The notes under the pieces are model-generated. The model ran no database searches. It was not told where the DNA came from and saw only the letters and a program-made list of their open reading frames with translations. Position numbers and translations under genes: made by a program. From Symbiodinium natans (taxonomy: Eukaryota > Sar > Dinophyceae > Suessiales > Symbiodiniaceae), in contig CAJNDS010002296.1 of NCBI GenBank assembly GCA_905221605.1, positions 187,001 through 251,000 on the forward strand: 64,000 nt of DNA, given 5' to 3'. The first letter of the stretch is position 1. Every line of letters begins with the position of its first letter. This document shows, piece by piece, positions 16,847 through 25,721 of the stretch.

Positions 16847-19051
16847 ATGTTTCTTTTCATGCGGGTATCGAGAGTTTTGGGTCAGTTTTGGTTCAAGCCC
16901 CAGATGGCTGGTCACCTAAGAGCATCGGAGGTGCCTTCTGACGGCGAGTCGGAAGGCCAAGAAGTTAACCAGCATCGTGTTGCTCAGGGCCTGATTTCTG
17001 CAGGACCACCGAATGTGCAGCTCCCCTGGGAACAAGGAATTTTCAGGGACATCTTCGCACCTAGACCAGTGGTGTCACTGGACTGGCCAGAGCCCAAGGT
17101 TCTTGTCAATGTGGATGAAGCCGAACTATCGTCTACACCAGGTCCCAGCGTTTTGCAAGACAAAGACAAGACGCCAATCACAGGTGTCTTCAGCTCCTCA
17201 CCGGGAGCTAATGTTTTCAGCAAAGTGATCAAGTGCAAAAAGAAAGATGAGCCTTTTGAGGAGGCTGTTGCAGGCATGTGGTTGAAAAACACGCAGATGT
17301 GGAAACAGCTGTTCGAGGCCTCCCCGTCCACCACTTTTGCCAAAACATTACAGGAATTGGACGAAGAGGAGAAGATGTTGTCCCTTCGTGACATGTTTGG
17401 ATCGAAATCACCACACACAATCCAGAAGCGTGCATCAACCTTGTTGAGATTGTTTCGTTGGCTTCAAAAACAGGCCGATGTGCAAGGGACCTCTGTGGAG
17501 GAACCCCTTCTCCCATCAGAGGAAGCAGTGTACAAGTTCTGCAGAGAGATATCCCACAGGAAGAAGGGCAAGCTGGCACCTCAGAGCGTGGTACAAGCGT
17601 TGAAGTTTGTGAAATTTGTGCTTTCCATTCCAAATGTGGAGAATTCCATCTCCCCCAGGGTCCAAGGCTTGGCCGACCGAGTGGCAGGCGAGCACGAGCC
17701 CACACATCAAGCCCGGGACCTAACAGTGCTTGAAGTTAGGTTTCTGGAAGAGTGTGTTTGGAACGCTGAGCTCCACATTGTCGATCGATTTGCAGCAGGG
17801 GTATTCCTGTTTCAGATTTTCAGCAGGAACCGTTGGTCGGACATCAGGCACGTGCGATCCTTGGAGTTCGATTTTCTGGAGATCGGCCCCGAAATCTGTG
17901 GTTTTCTGGAAGGCAGGGCCAGGGAGGTGAAACAGTCCAACAAGAAGAAGAAACTCTCGTTGTTCATGCCCCTGGTGGCTCCAGTTCGGGGGGTCCACCC
18001 GACGGTGGTTTGGGCCAAAGAATGGCAGAAAGTGGCTGCCGAAGCAGGGATCGTGCTCTCGAAGACCCCTGTAGGCCCTTTACTACCGGCCACCGCCCCA
18101 GACGGTGCCTGGCTGCAGAGGTCCATCGACTCCGCCGAGGCCTCCAACTGGCTGACGGGACTGCTAAGGAACCGCGACCCCTCAACAGCGAGGGTTACCA
18201 CACATTCCTTGAAGCACACTGCTCTGGGCTGGTTGAGCAAATACGGCATTGTGGGCGAAACACAGACACTCTTGGCACATCATTCTACTGGAGCGTTGAG
18301 TACATTAGCTTACTCAAGAGACGCCCTTAGCGGCCCCCTCCGGCAGCTAGAGGAAATGCTAAAGCAGGTGCGGGAGGGCTCGTTTTGCCCGGACGCTACT
18401 CGAAGTGGATACTTTGCCCGTGCCCAAGGATCAGAGGCAGGTGCGTCTGTTGACCTCGGGTCCTGGTTGCCGATCAGCAAGGCAGGCAGCTTAGATGGGC
18501 TGCCCGCAAACTCCGAAAGCACGCATGAACCTTTGCCAGCTACAGCGGAAGGCTTTGAGGACGATTTCCTGGGGGTTGGACCGCTCTGCTCCTCGCAAGG
18601 GAAGGTTTTTGAGTCACCAAGTGCCATGCCTGTCTTGGAAGCATCCGCGCCGTCGGTAGCGGAAGGAGACGAATCCCCCTCGAAAGAAAGTGAGGAATTA
18701 GACAGGTTGGCTACCGTGACTTCTGGGCTTTGCGAGGCGTTGTTCGATAAGGACGACACACAAGGTGCAGATGATGACGAGGAGGCAGAGATCTCGCCCA
18801 CCACATCAGCAGACGGGTCCTCCGAGGAAACCTCTGATGGAGCCTCGTCGGAAGAAAAAGAGGAACCAGCTTCGACCCTGAGCCTACCGGAGGGTTGGAG
18901 CGCGATCCAGAACAAGAAGTCTACCATGTTACATCTGTACAAAGTAGGTCAAACGACGCTGAAATGTGGGAAGTGGATAAGCGTCAATTTTGTAGAAATG
19001 GAGAAGCCCTCAGCGAAGTGGCTACAGTGCAGCCGTTGTTTTCAGGAGTAA
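16847..19051 (+). CDS. Tyrosine recombinase of YR retrotransposon
   Basis: The protein of about 734 aa starts at the first in-frame ATG (16847). After an N-terminal region of about 180 residues comes a SAM-like core-binding segment (TLLRLFRWLQKQ, VYKFCREIS, about residues 190-290). The catalytic domain shows the Arg of box I in SRNRWSDIR (about 328), a Lys-rich beta-hairpin region, HSLKHTALGW (His-x-x-Lys of box II, about 452), LLAHHS (box II His, about 476) and the nucleophile Tyr in AYSRDAL (about 488). It is therefore expected to cut and rejoin DNA by a 3'-phosphotyrosine intermediate, inserting a circular cDNA. The last about 230 residues are acidic and low-complexity, of unknown role. 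In DIRS-type elements the recombinase gene usually follows RT; here it precedes the gag-like and RT genes. Confidence 0.85.
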   Translation: MFLFMRVSRVLGQFWFKPQMAGHLRASEVPSDGESEGQEVNQHRVAQGLISAGPPNVQLPWEQGIFRDIFAPRPVVSLDWPEPKVLVNVDEAELSSTPGPSVLQDKDKTPITGVFSSSPGANVFSKVIKCKKKDEPFEEAVAGMWLKNTQMWKQLFEASPSTTFAKTLQELDEEEKMLSLRDMFGSKSPHTIQKRASTLLRLFRWLQKQADVQGTSVEEPLLPSEEAVYKFCREISHRKKGKLAPQSVVQALKFVKFVLSIPNVENSISPRVQGLADRVAGEHEPTHQARDLTVLEVRFLEECVWNAELHIVDRFAAGVFLFQIFSRNRWSDIRHVRSLEFDFLEIGPEICGFLEGRAREVKQSNKKKKLSLFMPLVAPVRGVHPTVVWAKEWQKVAAEAGIVLSKTPVGPLLPATAPDGAWLQRSIDSAEASNWLTGLLRNRDPSTARVTTHSLKHTALGWLSKYGIVGETQTLLAHHSTGALSTLAYSRDALSGPLRQLEEMLKQVREGSFCPDATRSGYFARAQGSEAGASVDLGSWLPISKAGSLDGLPANSESTHEPLPATAEGFEDDFLGVGPLCSSQGKVFESPSAMPVLEASAPSVAEGDESPSKESEELDRLATVTSGLCEALFDKDDTQGADDDEEAEISPTTSADGSSEETSDGASSEEKEEPASTLSLPEGWSAIQNKKSTMLHLYKVGQTTLKCGKWISVNFVEMEKPSAKWLQCSRCFQE

Positions 19052-19158
19052 AGAGAGGGGTGACGCTGTTGTTGGCCGGTTTGTGTGCTTGTGCAACACC
19101 ATCCCTTTGTACCAACTCTCTCTCTTGCAAGTTGCAGTTTTGGCCCCACGCCCTAAAC

Positions 19159-20505
19159 ATGGCAAACGCAGCGGATAGTCAGCCTTTCTTCGAGCAACAT
19201 GCTCGCAAGATCGGAATGGAGCAGCCACTCTTGGACAAATTCATAGCTGGAGGGGTCAAGACGGTGTCCATGGCAGCCTATGCCGCCACTCAACCGGGCC
19301 AACCTCTCACAGATAGGGAGGTCTCCACTCTATGTACGAGTCTGGGGCAGAACAACCCCACTCTTGCACAGATGACGGTTGTCAAGAGGCTCCTGTTCGA
19401 GTGCCAGACCATGAGCTTGGCAAACTTGAAGGCAACCGTGGAACAGCAGCCGGACTCAGTCCTACGTAAGCTGCCAGGAGCTGAGAGAGCCCAGCGCCTG
19501 GAATTGCAGGCTCAAAGGCTGGGCGGACTCTCGATTGAGCATGACTTGGAGCCCGCCTTTTCAGTATATGATGCCGTGTCGACACAGGTAGAGCAAGGGT
19601 CGCTGAAATACCTGCACCCGAGCAAGATTCCCACGCGTCGCCAGGAATTGGCGCAAGGCAAGCCAACCAAGGAACTTGTGCTGGATGCTTCGGGGGATGG
19701 CCTCTCGGTTCAAGACAAATCCTCTAAAGTAGAGGCCCAGTTGGGGTCAGACATGGCGACTTACAGGGCGTTGCAAAGACGGGGTCTGGCCTACGACCTC
19801 GTTGGCATTTTGAGTTTCAAGGTGCACGAGAAATGGCTTCAGAAGGCCTTTGCTACCTTGCAAACCCCACCGCCCCCAGGCTTCAACCGTCCGACGCTGC
19901 AGCAGGTCCTGCGAGCAGATCGGGCCTTGTGGATGGAGCTTGGCAGCAAACAGCCGACCCTGACAAGGGCAGCGGCGAACGCGCCGCTCGCAGACGCCCG
20001 GTGCTTAGATCAAGTCTTTCTGGAAGCCACCAACACGGTTGCAGTCAATTTTCACTTCATGCCGACACCTCGTGCGGAAGGGTTCCCAGATAGAGGAGGC
20101 AAAGGCGCTGGCAAGGGCCCCAAGCGCTGGGGTGATGGAAAAGGGTATGGACAATGGAAATATCAGAGGATCGACAAAGGAGACAAGGGCCAAGGAGGCA
20201 AATCAGGCCTCAAGGGGGCCCGCCTCCCCACAAAGGGCAAATTTGACAGTGGCAAGGGAGGCTTTCCGAACAAGTCCCTTGTCTTGCAAGGAGGCAAGGG
20301 GGAGACCCCCATGCCGGCCGCCTTGCGAGGCGGAGTGCCGAACGACGAGCAAGGAGAGCCTCTTTGTTTTGGCTTCAACCTAGGACAGTGCAAGGACGCC
20401 CCCTTGGGGGGCAGATGTGCACGTGGCAGACATGTGTGTTGTCACCCAGGTTGCTTCCGGAAGCATCCCTTTTCTGAGCACAAGCATTCAGGCCAGGTAG
20501 CCTGA
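19159..20505 (+). CDS. Gag-like nucleic-acid-binding protein with CCCH finger (YR retrotransposon)
   Basis: The frame is open from inside the end of the recombinase gene, but the first convincing start is ATG 19159 (MANAADSQPFFEQHARKIG), giving about 448 aa. The N-terminal two-thirds is helical and globular (LLDKFIAGGVKTVS, RGLAYDLVGILSFKVHEKW). A Gly/Lys-rich basic linker follows (about residues 315-390). The C-terminus has a Cys/His cluster (CFGFNLGQCKDA... CARGRHVCCHPGCFRKH) resembling CCCH fingers of dinoflagellate retroelement gag proteins. Position before RT, basic linker and finger all point to a capsid or nucleocapsid role (inference). It overlaps neither neighbour when started at 19159. 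Confidence 0.7.
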   Translation: MANAADSQPFFEQHARKIGMEQPLLDKFIAGGVKTVSMAAYAATQPGQPLTDREVSTLCTSLGQNNPTLAQMTVVKRLLFECQTMSLANLKATVEQQPDSVLRKLPGAERAQRLELQAQRLGGLSIEHDLEPAFSVYDAVSTQVEQGSLKYLHPSKIPTRRQELAQGKPTKELVLDASGDGLSVQDKSSKVEAQLGSDMATYRALQRRGLAYDLVGILSFKVHEKWLQKAFATLQTPPPPGFNRPTLQQVLRADRALWMELGSKQPTLTRAAANAPLADARCLDQVFLEATNTVAVNFHFMPTPRAEGFPDRGGKGAGKGPKRWGDGKGYGQWKYQRIDKGDKGQGGKSGLKGARLPTKGKFDSGKGGFPNKSLVLQGGKGETPMPAALRGGVPNDEQGEPLCFGFNLGQCKDAPLGGRCARGRHVCCHPGCFRKHPFSEHKHSGQVA

Positions 20506-20632
20506 AAGAACGCCCCGCTGCAAGGGACGTCGAATGACAGCGCTTCTGCGCTGGACCAGGCGTCCCGAGCTGCTTTGACCGCGCGTCGCACAGAAGCGTG
20601 CGCGGTAAGAGCAGAAACAGCCATGGGGGAGG

Positions 20633-23600
20633 GTGGAGACAGTTCGGCCCAATTCTGTGAACAGAACAATTTTCCCGCTTCTGAGGCGGACAGGCCCGAA
20701 GAGAGCTGCAAAGGACTCGTACCCTGCTGCTATTGCGAAAGGGCAAGAGAAGCAGCCCCCGTTCAAGCGGGTGGCTGAGCCAAGCCCACAATTTTCCAAG
20801 CCTCCAGCTGAGGCTTCTGCATTTTCACCTCAGGCGAGTCATCACGGTGCGCATAGGTCTGGACAAGCGCAATGTACTGCGCCCCAGACCATACAGGAGT
20901 GTTGGGTTTTGGAAATTTTCGCGGGGTCGGCCGGGATTACCTCGGCAGCTGCTTCAGCCGGCCTCAAGCGGTCAGTCGGAGTAGACAATGTCCGCATGCC
21001 GAGGCGCAAGGGCAAGATCATACAGCTGGACTTGCTCCTGCTGTCGCACCAAGGTCTTCTGTGGAAATGGCTGGGTTCTCCAGGACTGGTCGCCGTATGG
21101 CTGGCGCCGCCCTGCGGCACATCCAGCAGGGCCAGGGAAATCCCGTTTTCGGGGGAGGACGAGCCGCGTCCTTTGCGGTCAGTGGAGTGCCCGGAAGGGC
21201 TCCCAGGCCTTGGCCCAAGCGATGCAGAAAGGGTGGCAAAGGCTAACGAGCTTTACCGGCTCACGGCCCGAATCTGGGACTTCTGCTGCGAAAATGACAT
21301 TGTGGTAATCATAGAGAACCCCTATCGCAGTTTCTTCTGGCATTGCAGCGCCATTGCACACATCCTCAGGAGTGAACAAGCGATCGTGGTCCAGTGCGAC
21401 TTTTGCATGATGGGAGGTTCGAGATTGAAGCGGACGGCCCTGCTGTGCAACAGCGACCTCATCACAGGCCTGGCTGTCACGTGTGATGGATCCCACGAGC
21501 ACCTGCCCTGGAAAGTGCAGGAGGGAGTTCTCGCAACAAAGCTTGAGACTGCGTATCCACACCAGTTTTGTAAGCACTTTGTTTCCCTGCTGCTGCAGCA
21601 TCTGACACAGAAGGGCTGTCGGGATGGTCTGAATCTCTTGGAGGCAGATCCCGCAAACTCCTCAGGAGCCAGGGTGGTAACGACACAGGCGAAGACCAAA
21701 AGGGCTGCATCGTTTCAGGTTATGCCCGAATTTCGCAGACGAATCAGATGGACAGTGCCCGGCCAACTCCGTAGTACTCTCCAGACTACACAGTGGTTGG
21801 CACCGGACAGGATCCCGGGCTTCAAGGCGCCAGGAGCCCCGGCGCTGAGAGTGACGCCCCTACTGTCTTCTGCGACGGATGTGCTGGTGGAAGTCCCGTG
21901 GAACCCACAGGAATTCGTGGCGAAAGCCCGACTGGCCGGCCACCCCCGGCACCTGTGTCTCGGGGTGCCACCCGCCCTGTGGAAGGCAATTTTGGCGTGT
22001 TCTAAACAGCTTGCAACCAAGGTGATTGAGACTCGAGCAGCGCAGTCACGGAGATGGCTCCAGCGAGCCCAGGAGCTGCAGTTAGCTGAAGACGACTTCA
22101 AAGCCAGGCTGCCCGAGCACATCCGCAGCAGCCTCCGTAACAAGAGAATACTGCTCTTCAAAGAGATGCTAGAAGCGTCCCACTACGCCGACAAGGCAGT
22201 GGCAGACGACCTGGCACAGGGTTTTGATCTTGTGGGGCATTTGGACCTTCCGGCAGGCTGGTCCACCGACTTTCGTCCAGCATTCCTCTCCCTGAAGGAC
22301 CTGTCCCAACTGACGCAGGAGACGAACCACCAGGTCATCAAGGAAGTTGAGGACTCATCTCAGTTCCTGGAAGAACTGTGGCAGAAAAGTCTCGATGAAG
22401 TATCAAAAGGCTGGTCGGAAGGACCTTTCCGAGAGCAGGACTTGCCACAGGGAGCTGTAGTCAGCAAACGTTTTGCAATCCAACAAGGGAACAAGGTCAG
22501 GCCGATTGACGACCTGTCCCAGAGCCACATCAACGAGGCATTCGGGAGCATGGGGAAGATCGAGTTGCATGACATCGAGACAATTGCAGCGTCGGCCATC
22601 TTGTTCCTGAGGCACGCAGGACAAGGTCTGCTGGGTAAAACCATTGACCTGAAATCAGCATATAGGCAACTACCACTGTCCGAAGAGGCACTCAACATGG
22701 CCTGCGTGGCTGTCAAGGACCCCAATTCGGGGGAGGTTCGCTTCTTTAGGCTTCTCTGCCTTCCATTCGGCGCTGTGGCGGCGGTCCATGCATTCATCAG
22801 GGTCAGCCTGGCTATTTGTCATATAGGAAACACGTTCTGGCACTTACCTTGGAGCTCTTTTTACGATGACTTCACACTGTTGTCAACACGACAGCTGGCC
22901 ACTAGCGCAGAGGCCAGTGCATGTTTTCTGCTAGACTTGCTCGGCTTTGAGTTTGACAGAGACGGAGACAAGGCCCAGCCGTTCCAGGAGGTCTTCAGAT
23001 CTTTGGGGGTCGAATTTGACCTTACAGAAAGCAGCAAGCAGATAATTAGGATCCAGAATACAGCAGAGCGGACCAAAAGTCTCATCGAAGACCTGGCAGC
23101 CTTTCAGGAGCAAGGAGCCTCAAGCCCTAAGACCTGGAATCGACTGAGGGGAAGGCTGCACTTCGTGGCGGGCCAACTCTCTGGGCGCTTGCCGAAGGGC
23201 TTCATGAGAAGAATCTCTGACATCATCAATGCCCCCGCATATGTCAGGAGACAAAACCAAGCCTCCCTTTGCGCAGCACTGCAGGGGCTACGACACTACA
23301 TAGCCGAGGCGTCGCCGAGGATAGTGCGAGCCCAGACCTCAGAGACGGTGTACGCTTTTACGGACGCCTCGCAAGAAGGACTCCAAGGCCTCGATATGGG
23401 CCTGGGAGCGGTCCTGTTCAATCAGGAGGGGCACATCCTGTGCTGGTTTGGCATTGTGTTGCCGCATGACCTTGCTGCGAAACTTCTGCAAGGAAAGTCT
23501 AAAGTCATCAACGAGCTCGAGAGCATAGCTGTTCTCCTGCTATTCATTCTAGCCCGAGAGTTTCTGCGGGGGAAACATGTGATGTGCTACTTAGACAATG

Positions 23601-23857
23601 AGGCGGCGCGCATAACGCTCCTCAAGCTGACCAGCGATTCAGAGGCTTTGACCCTCTTGAGCAATGCTTGCGCATTGTTAGAACAGGAGCTCGAGATGAT
23701 TCCGTTCTACGCTCGGGTACCGAGCAAATCCAATGTGGCGGACGCCCCGTCTCGCCTTGACTTTACAGGGCTGCCACACAATTGCAGGTTCCAAGACCAG
23801 GTGCTTCTTGCGGAAATGGCCAAGCTGGTGAACTCGCTCGTCGGGCGCGAGGCCTGA
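20633..23857 (+). CDS. Cytosine-methyltransferase-like / reverse transcriptase / RNase H polyprotein (YR retrotransposon)
   Basis: The frame opens after TAA 20606; the listed start is GTG and the first ATG comes only at 20996, so it is probably made by reinitiation, frameshifting or splicing from the gag-like gene. Residues about 92-330 resemble C5-cytosine methyltransferases: LEIFAGSAGIT (motif I), VGVDN (II), WLAPPCGTSS (motif IV with the catalytic Cys) and IIENPYRS (VI). RT follows with VRPIDDLSQS, TIDLKSAYRQLPL (about 671), LPFGAVAAVHAF and FYDDF (catalytic DD, about 742). RNase H shows AFTDASQEG (about 907), NELES, YLDNEAA and NVADAPSR. Typical DIRS elements carry an adenine-type methyltransferase downstream of RT; here a cytosine-type domain precedes it. 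Ends at TGA 23855-23857. Confidence 0.85.
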   Translation: METVRPNSVNRTIFPLLRRTGPKRAAKDSYPAAIAKGQEKQPPFKRVAEPSPQFSKPPAEASAFSPQASHHGAHRSGQAQCTAPQTIQECWVLEIFAGSAGITSAAASAGLKRSVGVDNVRMPRRKGKIIQLDLLLLSHQGLLWKWLGSPGLVAVWLAPPCGTSSRAREIPFSGEDEPRPLRSVECPEGLPGLGPSDAERVAKANELYRLTARIWDFCCENDIVVIIENPYRSFFWHCSAIAHILRSEQAIVVQCDFCMMGGSRLKRTALLCNSDLITGLAVTCDGSHEHLPWKVQEGVLATKLETAYPHQFCKHFVSLLLQHLTQKGCRDGLNLLEADPANSSGARVVTTQAKTKRAASFQVMPEFRRRIRWTVPGQLRSTLQTTQWLAPDRIPGFKAPGAPALRVTPLLSSATDVLVEVPWNPQEFVAKARLAGHPRHLCLGVPPALWKAILACSKQLATKVIETRAAQSRRWLQRAQELQLAEDDFKARLPEHIRSSLRNKRILLFKEMLEASHYADKAVADDLAQGFDLVGHLDLPAGWSTDFRPAFLSLKDLSQLTQETNHQVIKEVEDSSQFLEELWQKSLDEVSKGWSEGPFREQDLPQGAVVSKRFAIQQGNKVRPIDDLSQSHINEAFGSMGKIELHDIETIAASAILFLRHAGQGLLGKTIDLKSAYRQLPLSEEALNMACVAVKDPNSGEVRFFRLLCLPFGAVAAVHAFIRVSLAICHIGNTFWHLPWSSFYDDFTLLSTRQLATSAEASACFLLDLLGFEFDRDGDKAQPFQEVFRSLGVEFDLTESSKQIIRIQNTAERTKSLIEDLAAFQEQGASSPKTWNRLRGRLHFVAGQLSGRLPKGFMRRISDIINAPAYVRRQNQASLCAALQGLRHYIAEASPRIVRAQTSETVYAFTDASQEGLQGLDMGLGAVLFNQEGHILCWFGIVLPHDLAAKLLQGKSKVINELESIAVLLLFILAREFLRGKHVMCYLDNEAARITLLKLTSDSEALTLLSNACALLEQELEMIPFYARVPSKSNVADAPSRLDFTGLPHNCRFQDQVLLAEMAKLVNSLVGREA

Positions 23858-23903
23858 AACCCCATGACCAAGGAAGGGACTTGCATTCTCCCCGACCAAG
23901 AGA

Positions 23904-24163
23904 GGGAGCTTTCGTTTCTCACACACCTGCAGAGGACAGATCTCGGATGGAAGCAGACACAGCAAATCCCCTTCCTTGGAAAAGATGCCAGTGCGTAAGC
24001 TTCAGTCGTGTTAGCGTGAGGGTGCATGTCATTGCAGTCGGTGCATGTGAATAGCATTGTCGTGCATGGAGAACCAATGAATGAGCATAACATCGATGGA
24101 TCGCGTACTTTCGGCTAGGCGATGTTTTCTTACATGTGAAACATTTTTGTTTGGAAAATAAGG
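23904..24163 (+). repeat. YR retrotransposon repeat B1
   Basis: This is 260 bp, identical to B2 at 24743-25002. It follows the RT gene by 46 bp. Its final GG is shared with the first GG of A2, so B1-A2 reproduces the joint expected in a circularised element. Confidence 0.92.
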
Positions 24164-24310
24164 TAATCGTGCTGTAAGTACAGACCTTTATTTTCCGGAG
24201 AAAAATTTTCGAATTCTACGAATGAGAAAGTTTTTCGGCTCAGACCAGGAGAGGTCACAGCCCTCTCAGCCACAACCCTCGTGGAGAGGGTCCCGGAAAA
24301 TTTTTCTGCC
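24162..24310 (+). repeat. YR retrotransposon repeat A2
   Basis: This internal copy of the left-end repeat is identical to A1 over 149 bp. Confidence 0.92.
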
Positions 24311-24351
24311 CACCCACCCACTCCAATTGTGCCTTACGTTGGGCAGTTGAG

Positions 24352-24666
24352 ATGAAACGTGATGCCGGGACAGCGGGTCTTGATGAAGAGACAAACAGAG
24401 AATCAAGGATCCAATGGCTGGCAGTGATGGTAACCAATGTGCCGGTTGTGGATGTTGTGCTTTGTAGAGTGGCGACCACAGGAACAGTTGACGACGTCAA
24501 GTTTGCGGTTGCTGACGATGTGTGGCATCGCTCTGGGCATGACTTACGTACTTCCAGTTTCCGCTTGGAAATGCAGGGTCGTCATGTGCCCTACAGCACG
24601 AACCTCAGCGATCTACCGGTGCACCTCGGAACATGTGTGCATTTCGTTGTTCAACTCAACCATTGA
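24352..24666 (+). CDS. Small ORF in the A2-B2 spacer, possible ubiquitin-like fold
   Basis: This is a 104-aa frame from ATG 24352 in the 432-bp unique spacer between A2 and B2. The C-terminal half (FRLEMQGRHVPYSTNLSDL then HLGTCVHFVVQL) has the strand-loop-strand pattern seen at the end of ubiquitin-like domains (L-x-x-x-G-x-x-L ... L-x-x-L-x-x-x-x-x-x-V-V-x-L). That is pattern recognition only. No such gene is expected between split repeats, so it may be captured cargo or a chance frame. Confidence 0.3.
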   Translation: MKRDAGTAGLDEETNRESRIQWLAVMVTNVPVVDVVLCRVATTGTVDDVKFAVADDVWHRSGHDLRTSSFRLEMQGRHVPYSTNLSDLPVHLGTCVHFVVQLNH

Positions 24667-24742
24667 CAGGCCGCGCACTTAGGCGGAACCGCTGAGTGCA
24701 GCAGAGAACTCTGCTTTCAGCGCTTTGTGTAGCGTTTCACGG

Positions 24743-25002
24743 GGGAGCTTTCGTTTCTCACACACCTGCAGAGGACAGATCTCGGATGGAAGCAGACACA
24801 GCAAATCCCCTTCCTTGGAAAAGATGCCAGTGCGTAAGCTTCAGTCGTGTTAGCGTGAGGGTGCATGTCATTGCAGTCGGTGCATGTGAATAGCATTGTC
24901 GTGCATGGAGAACCAATGAATGAGCATAACATCGATGGATCGCGTACTTTCGGCTAGGCGATGTTTTCTTACATGTGAAACATTTTTGTTTGGAAAATAA
25001 GG
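24743..25002 (+). repeat. YR retrotransposon repeat B2 (right end)
   Basis: Identical to B1. It ends AAATAAGG and then the LINE sequence resumes at 25003. Confidence 0.92.
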
Positions 25003-25720
25003 CCCTTCTGCAATGTCTGGACAGGCTTGGAGGGGGCCTAGGTCCGGTAGGTGCTTTTGGGAGGCAGGCACCTCCTCCAGGATTCTGGCCATTCGTGCCC
25101 ACCATCCGACCTCAGAGTTTTTGGGGGCAGTGGAGGGTCTCTGCAACACTAAAGGTCCCCACTGGGCCTGCACACACCACCCTCTGCCAGTTCGCGGTGC
25201 TTCATGGCAGTGTTCCAGGCTTGCCGCCCATGTCGCCATTTGCCAGCCGGCGCACAGGCCCTGTCCATTATGGCGAAATGGAGGGTTGCACCTCTTGCCA
25301 TTCTTGGTTCTTGAGGTCTGCTGTGAGCTTCGGGAACTGGGGAAGCTTCCAGGTTTTCCATTCGCTGGCACCGTCCCTGACTCGGAGGTGTAATGCTGCA
25401 TGGGGTTTCCATGGGACTGCCCAGGTCACAGACAGATCCACCAGGGCTTCTAGGCTCCGACTCACAACCCCAAAGTCCAATTCCGCCCCATGGTTGCACG
25501 TAGCCTCTCCAGTGGCTACCATCCTCCCCCTCATCACCTGAATCAGTGCTGTGTCCTGAACTTCGGTCGGGTCCAGGTTCCAATCTCCCAGGATGATCCA
25601 GGGTTCCGGGAGGGTTCGTACGAAAGCCACCAAAGAGGATAGCACCTCTGCATTAGTGGGGCCATTGAGGCCTTCCGTGTCCCTCAGATAGAGGGGTTCG
25701 TGGCTCTTATCAGGTTTGTA
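25003..25720 (-). pseudogene. LINE-type retroelement, endonuclease C-terminal part, 5'-truncated
   Basis: Minus-strand frame from about 25715 down. It contains the second half of an AP-type endonuclease: WIILGDWNLDPTEV (the GDWN Asp/Asn pair), AELDFGVVSRSL and WKPHAALHL (the terminal His). The first half of the domain is absent because the 84-bp repeat array begins at about 25721. The frame then continues through CHEAPRTGRGWC to 25003 and, across the YR insertion, into 13781. Reading through the upstream repeats is possible only because the 84-bp period is divisible by three. Confidence 0.82.
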
Positions 25721-25721
25721 T

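Larger units (their letters stand above)
13782..25002 (+). mobile_element. Tyrosine-recombinase retrotransposon (DIRS/PAT/Ngaro-like) with split direct repeats, 11.2 kb
   Basis: The ends are a 149-bp repeat A (A1 13782-13930, A2 24162-24310) and a 260-bp repeat B (B1 23904-24163, B2 24743-25002), all copies identical by eye. The order is A1 - genes - B1/A2 - 432 bp - B2, the split-direct-repeat layout of PAT/Ngaro-type elements. B1 and A2 overlap by the dinucleotide GG, and GG also ends both outer borders. There is no target duplication. Excision leaving one GG restores the LINE frame. Coding content is an RS-rich protein, a tyrosine recombinase, a CCCH-finger gag-like protein, and a methyltransferase-like/RT/RNase H protein. 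No DDE integrase or protease is visible. Confidence 0.9.

Noticed and set aside
13782-24310. A1 and A2 as ordinary LTRs of a 10.5-kb LTR retrotransposon
   Set aside because: There is no TG...CA end, primer site, target duplication or integrase, and the LINE resumes only after B2 at 25003; the split-repeat model fits all of these.
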